A stretch of 64,000 bases of DNA, from positions 1 through 64,000 of the forward strand of contig CAVQQQ010000008.1 in the NCBI GenBank assembly GCA_963715025.1. The letters run 5' to 3'. Under the pieces are notes generated by a model that worked only from the letters and a program-made list of their open reading frames with translations, did no database searches and was not told where the DNA came from. Position 1 is the stretch's first letter. Every line of letters starts with the position of its first letter. This document shows positions 61,770 through 64,000 of this stretch, in pieces. This DNA is from DASSJT01 sp963715025. GTDB taxonomy: Bacteria > Actinomycetota > Actinomycetes > Actinomycetales > Dermatophilaceae. Position numbers and translations under genes: made by a program.

Positions 61770-62100
61770 TCAGCGCTTCCTGCGCGGCTGCTCGGGCTCC
61801 GCGCTCTCGGAGATCTGCTCCAAGAGCGCGTGCGCTTTTCCCATGATCTCCAACGCGGTCTGGGTGGTGGCCAGCTTCCGCTCTGCCTCGGCCACCCGGC
61901 GACGGAGTCGGACGAGCTCGGCCTGCTCCGGGCTGGGCCGGCCGACCGTGGCACCGGGCTCCTTGCCCTCCACCGGGCCGGCGTCACGAAGCCGGCGCCA
62001 CTCGGAGATCAGCGAGGAGTACAGGCCCTCACGCCGCAGGTACGCACCGCCCTGGCCCTCCTGGCGGGCGGGGAGCCGAGGCGGTCTCGGAGGTGTCCGC
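61770..62100 (-). pseudogene. IS3-B orfA, N-terminus lost
   Basis: Reverse frame GQGGAYLRREGLYSSLISEW then RRLRDAGPVEG, PEQAELVRLRRRVAEAERKL and ATTQTALEIMGKAHALLEQI: the end of the HTH and the leucine zipper of an IS3-type OrfA. The usual N-terminal half is absent before about residue 105 of the open frame. Its TGA overlaps the orfB ATG at 61770 (TGATG). Confidence 0.7.
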
Positions 62101-62278
62101 TCACTCGGTGTCGGGAGAATCATCGAGGAAGAGGGCCGCGGCGCCGCAGGCGCGCGGCACGGGCGATTGGCCGACCGAATGGTGTCCCACATGCGCTCGC
62201 CCGATCCGCGGCAGTTGCGAGCGTTCAGGAGTGGGTCGCGGCCGAACCGACTGGCGGTGAGCGGGCCGGTGCTCGCCG
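62101..62278. other. Boundary between IS3-B and the MBL gene
   Basis: Short stretch that should hold the outer end of IS3-B. No IS end or known gene is identified; a forward frame (SHMRSPDPRQLRAFRSGSRP) looks mildly coding but is unassigned. Confidence 0.25.
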
Positions 62279-63284
62279 TCACCGAGCCGTTCCGGTTCGC
62301 GTCGAGGTTGGAGGCGTTGGCGGCCATTTTCGTGGAAAGGGCACGCGCAGTGACTCGGCGGCGACCGGTGCGTGTTCGGCGGCGGCGTGGAGTCGGTTGC
62401 CGCGAAGGATGATGCCGCCGCTGGCGAGCATCCCCTCCACCAGCTCGGTGGCAAGCGTCTCGGGCGTCCGTCCGAGCAGGCGCGCGGCGTCGGTGAGCCA
62501 GGACCGCGCGCGCAGGTACGGCTCAATCTCGTCGGCCGGGATGCCTTCACGGATCATCAGGGCGAACGCGAAGATGCGCCGCGCGCCGTACCAGACGGCA
62601 CCGGCTGGGTCGTCCACGAGACGCTGAGCTCGGCGCAGCGCGGTCGCGAACGCCGCACCGGGGTCTGCCGGCATCGGTCCGTGCGCGGTCAGCAACGCAC
62701 GTGGCTCGAGGTCGGCCACGCGCTGCAGAGACGCGAGTGCGGTGGCGGTGGCGTCGGGGCCGTCGAGTGCGAGGTTGACCCATCCGACGTCGTAGTCCGA
62801 GAGGGCGTCGCCGACCACCAGCAGCCGTTCCTCGGGCTGCCACAAGCAGAGGTGTCCGGGGGTGTGCCCGGGTGTGGCCACGACTTCCCAGTCGGCCTGG
62901 CCGAGCCGCAGGATCTGCGCGTCGCACGAGGGGCTCGTCCACGGTGTAGGGGCTGACGGGCTGGTCGAGGTACTCCGCGAGGCAACAGCCTGGGTCTCGC
63001 CGGGCGAGGGCGGCCGCGTCCGGGTTGCTGGCGGCGATACCGGCACCCGATGCCTGGAGTAGAGCGTTTCCGCCGACGTGGTCGGAGTGCCAGTGCGTGT
63101 TCACGACGAGCGAGACGTGCCCGGCATGGGCCTGTGTCCAGGCGAGCGTGTCGTGGGCGTGACCGACGAAGCCGCTGTCGACCAGGGCCGGTTCTGGGCC
63201 GTCCAGCAGGAGCAGGTTGGCATCGGGGAATGGCCGCTCTTGCCAGGTCACCCAGGCCGGCAGTCGCTGTGCGGCATCAGTCAT
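62279..63284 (-). pseudogene. MBL-fold metallo-hydrolase with one frameshift
   Basis: ATG 63284 starts TDAAQRLPAWVTWQERPFPD then ANLLLLDGPEPALVDSGFVG, with the zinc motif LVVNTHWHSDHVGGNALLQA. Near 62945 one base is gained or lost; the next frame carries LGQADWEVVATPGHTPGHLC (His ligand), LLVVGDALSDYDVGWVNLAL (bridging Asp) and ALLTAHGPMPADPGAAFATA (last His), ending in a helical C-terminus. All ligands exist but in two frames. It follows the thioesterase gene by 48 bp, suggesting an operon. The exact C-terminus is uncertain. Confidence 0.75.
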
Positions 63285-63332
63285 GGACGTCGCCCCCGGG
63301 GCGCGGCGGGTGGGACATGGGGTGGTGGCGGC

Positions 63333-63791
63333 TCACGGGTCGGGGGTTGTGCTGATGCGGATGAGGGTCTGCTGGCCGGTCGCCACCAGCGACTGCTTGC
63401 CGTCCGTGACGCCGAAGACGTCGAGATGGCAGACGGTCAGGGTGCGTCCGGACTTGCGGACCGTTCCTACGGCTTCGAGGTGGTCGCCGGAGGCCGGCGC
63501 CACGAGGTTGATCCTGTACTCCACGGTGAGCACCTCGGCATCCGCGGGGAACAGGGTGAGGGCGGCGTAGCCACCCGCGCTGTCCGCGATGGCGCTGGTG
63601 GCTCCCGCGTGAACGTAGCCGTGCTGCTGGGACACTTCTGGACGGCTCGGCAGGACGATGTGCACGCGTCCTGGACCGATGTGCTCCAGGCGTGCGCCGA
63701 GGTGGCGCATCAGCCCCTGCCGCTCGAAGCTGTCCCTGATGCGCGCCTGCACGTTGGGGTCAGCCTGTCCCTGCGCTGTCACGTCTTCCAT
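63333..63791 (-). CDS. PaaI-family hotdog thioesterase
   Basis: A 152-residue hotdog-fold thioesterase. Family motifs: RQGLMRHLGARLEHIGPGRV, EVSQQHGYVHAGATSAIADS then AGGYAALTLFPAD (the H-G-G/A-x-x-x-x-x-x-D motif with catalytic Asp/Glu), EVLTVEYRINLVAPASGDHL and VRKSGRTLTVCHLDVFGVTD. It hydrolyses acyl- or aryl-CoA thioesters in the cytoplasm. ATG 63791 is the natural start. It is the first gene of a probable pair with the MBL-fold gene downstream. Confidence 0.88.
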   Translation of the reverse strand: MEDVTAQGQADPNVQARIRDSFERQGLMRHLGARLEHIGPGRVHIVLPSRPEVSQQHGYVHAGATSAIADSAGGYAALTLFPADAEVLTVEYRINLVAPASGDHLEAVGTVRKSGRTLTVCHLDVFGVTDGKQSLVATGQQTLIRISTTPDP

Positions 63792-63886
63792 GCGTCTCCT
63801 CAGCTAAGGGTGCGGCGGTTTGGGGGCCTGGAGGTGGACCCGGAGCGCCCGCTGCGCAGCACGCTCACCTACCCGGTGTGGGCGGC

Positions 63887-64000
63887 TCAGAAGGTGTGCT
63901 CGGGGGCGGGGAAGGAACCGTCCTTGACGTCGGCTGCGTAGGCGCGAGCGGCCTCAAGGAGTATGCCGTGGAGGTCGGCGTTCTGCTTGACGAAGCGTGG
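63887..64000 (-). CDS. panB: 3-methyl-2-oxobutanoate hydroxymethyltransferase, C-terminus
   Basis: Only the last 37 codons are in the window: PRFVKQNADLHGILLEAARA then YAADVKDGSFPAPEHTF and the stop at 63887-63889. This is the highly conserved C-terminus of ketopantoate hydroxymethyltransferase (family: P-R/K-F-V-K-x-Y-A-D-L and F-P-x-x-E-H-x-F), the first committed enzyme of pantothenate synthesis. The gene continues beyond the right edge. It anchors this side of the window to core chromosome. Confidence 0.85.
   Translation of the reverse strand, partial: PRFVKQNADLHGILLEAARAYAADVKDGSFPAPEHTF

Larger units (their letters stand above)
59250..61770 (-). pseudogene. IS3-B orfB transposase split by IS110-C
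   Basis: First part (61770 to 61206): SLTGVARATATRQ, RLSLAERTRVLDSEEFVDQP, QYLCSVSTMYRILAEAGQVR, GPGQVYSWDITELVGPTRGV (first Asp), then after one indel VGAHVHSCKHGVLAEELMKE and IHGIPIAVHAD. Second part (59624 to 59250): RGTSMTSKTVATLLADLGVT, VSNDNPYSEAAFKTLKYAPV (final Glu), FFSYYNHEHHHTGIGLH. Joining them gives the motif VHADRGTSM, so IS110-C lies exactly behind the second catalytic Asp codon. The last residues are lost at the IS3-A joint. Confidence 0.88.
59250..62100 (-). mobile_element. IS3-family element IS3-B, interrupted by IS110-C and cut by IS3-A
   Basis: orfA (about 61770-62100) and orfB (61206-61770 plus 59250-59624) of an IS3-family element different from IS3-A and IS3-C. IS110-C (59625-61205) sits inside orfB. 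The 3' end of orfB is cut at 59250 by IS3-A, and the outer left end was not located. Confidence 0.8.

Overview
The window is high-GC DNA from an actinobacterium. The evidence is deazaflavin (F420)-type nitroreductase genes, an LAL-type LuxR regulator, an ECF42-like sigma factor next to a DGPF/YCII gene, a DUF4232 lipoprotein and many actinobacterial IS30, IS110, IS3 and IS701 elements. The genus cannot be fixed from the sequence. The C-terminus of panB at the right edge shows that this end touches core chromosome. The rest looks like an accessory, degrading region: intact small-molecule, stress and regulatory genes alternate with transposons and with gene fragments that still show family motifs.

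Layout. 1-8.9 kb: an F420 reductase, two nearly identical IS110 elements (845-2316 and 5165-6637), pseudogenes (DUF1801, a PGN_0703-like nuclease), a winged-helix gene cut by the second IS110, a SRPBCC gene and an IS701 remnant. 9-17.9 kb: a LAL regulator, a DUF4242 / secreted-protein pair, a cupin, two related metallo-beta-lactamase-fold genes (the second truncated), a second F420 reductase, a class V aminotransferase and an HxlR regulator divergent from a beheaded MFS gene. 18-20.2 kb: fragments of a cpaF (Tad secretion ATPase) gene around a pentapeptide-repeat membrane protein. 20.5-28.3 kb: ECF sigma/DGPF, VOC, a membrane protein, and an ABC exporter divergent from a two-component system with a palindromic operator between them. 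28.5-36 kb: lipoproteins, an M41-like protein, IS30 inside an IS21 remnant, a TIGR03118 protein, SRPBCC, an IS5-family element and another cpaF fragment. 36-39.3 kb: a fused LuxR/hydrolase/cyclase-like regulator divergent from OsmC and an ArsM-like methyltransferase, with a DsrE remnant. 39.6-42.4 kb: IS3 interrupted by IS30. 42.6-55.3 kb: GAF-HATPase, a metalloprotease, a GH3 glucosidase, a spermidine-synthase-like membrane protein and several decayed genes. 55.3-62.1 kb: a nested IS stack (MOSC fragment, IS110-D, IS3-A containing IS30, IS3-B containing IS110-C). 62.3-64 kb: frameshifted MBL, PaaI thioesterase, panB.

Most striking observation. Three insertions (two diverged IS30 copies and one unrelated IS110) lie in three different IS3-family transposase genes, all at the codons of the second catalytic aspartate motif (H-S/T/A-D-x-G-S/T). 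The insertion points can be read to the base, and both IS30 copies have clean 3-bp target duplications. This suggests transposons that home on a conserved catalytic motif of competing transposons. For IS110 this would fit RNA-guided (bridge RNA) targeting, and all three intact IS110 left ends have 230-300 nt of non-coding DNA where that RNA is expected.

Caveat. Many genes here carry single-base indels, so some pseudogene calls could be assembly errors rather than decay.
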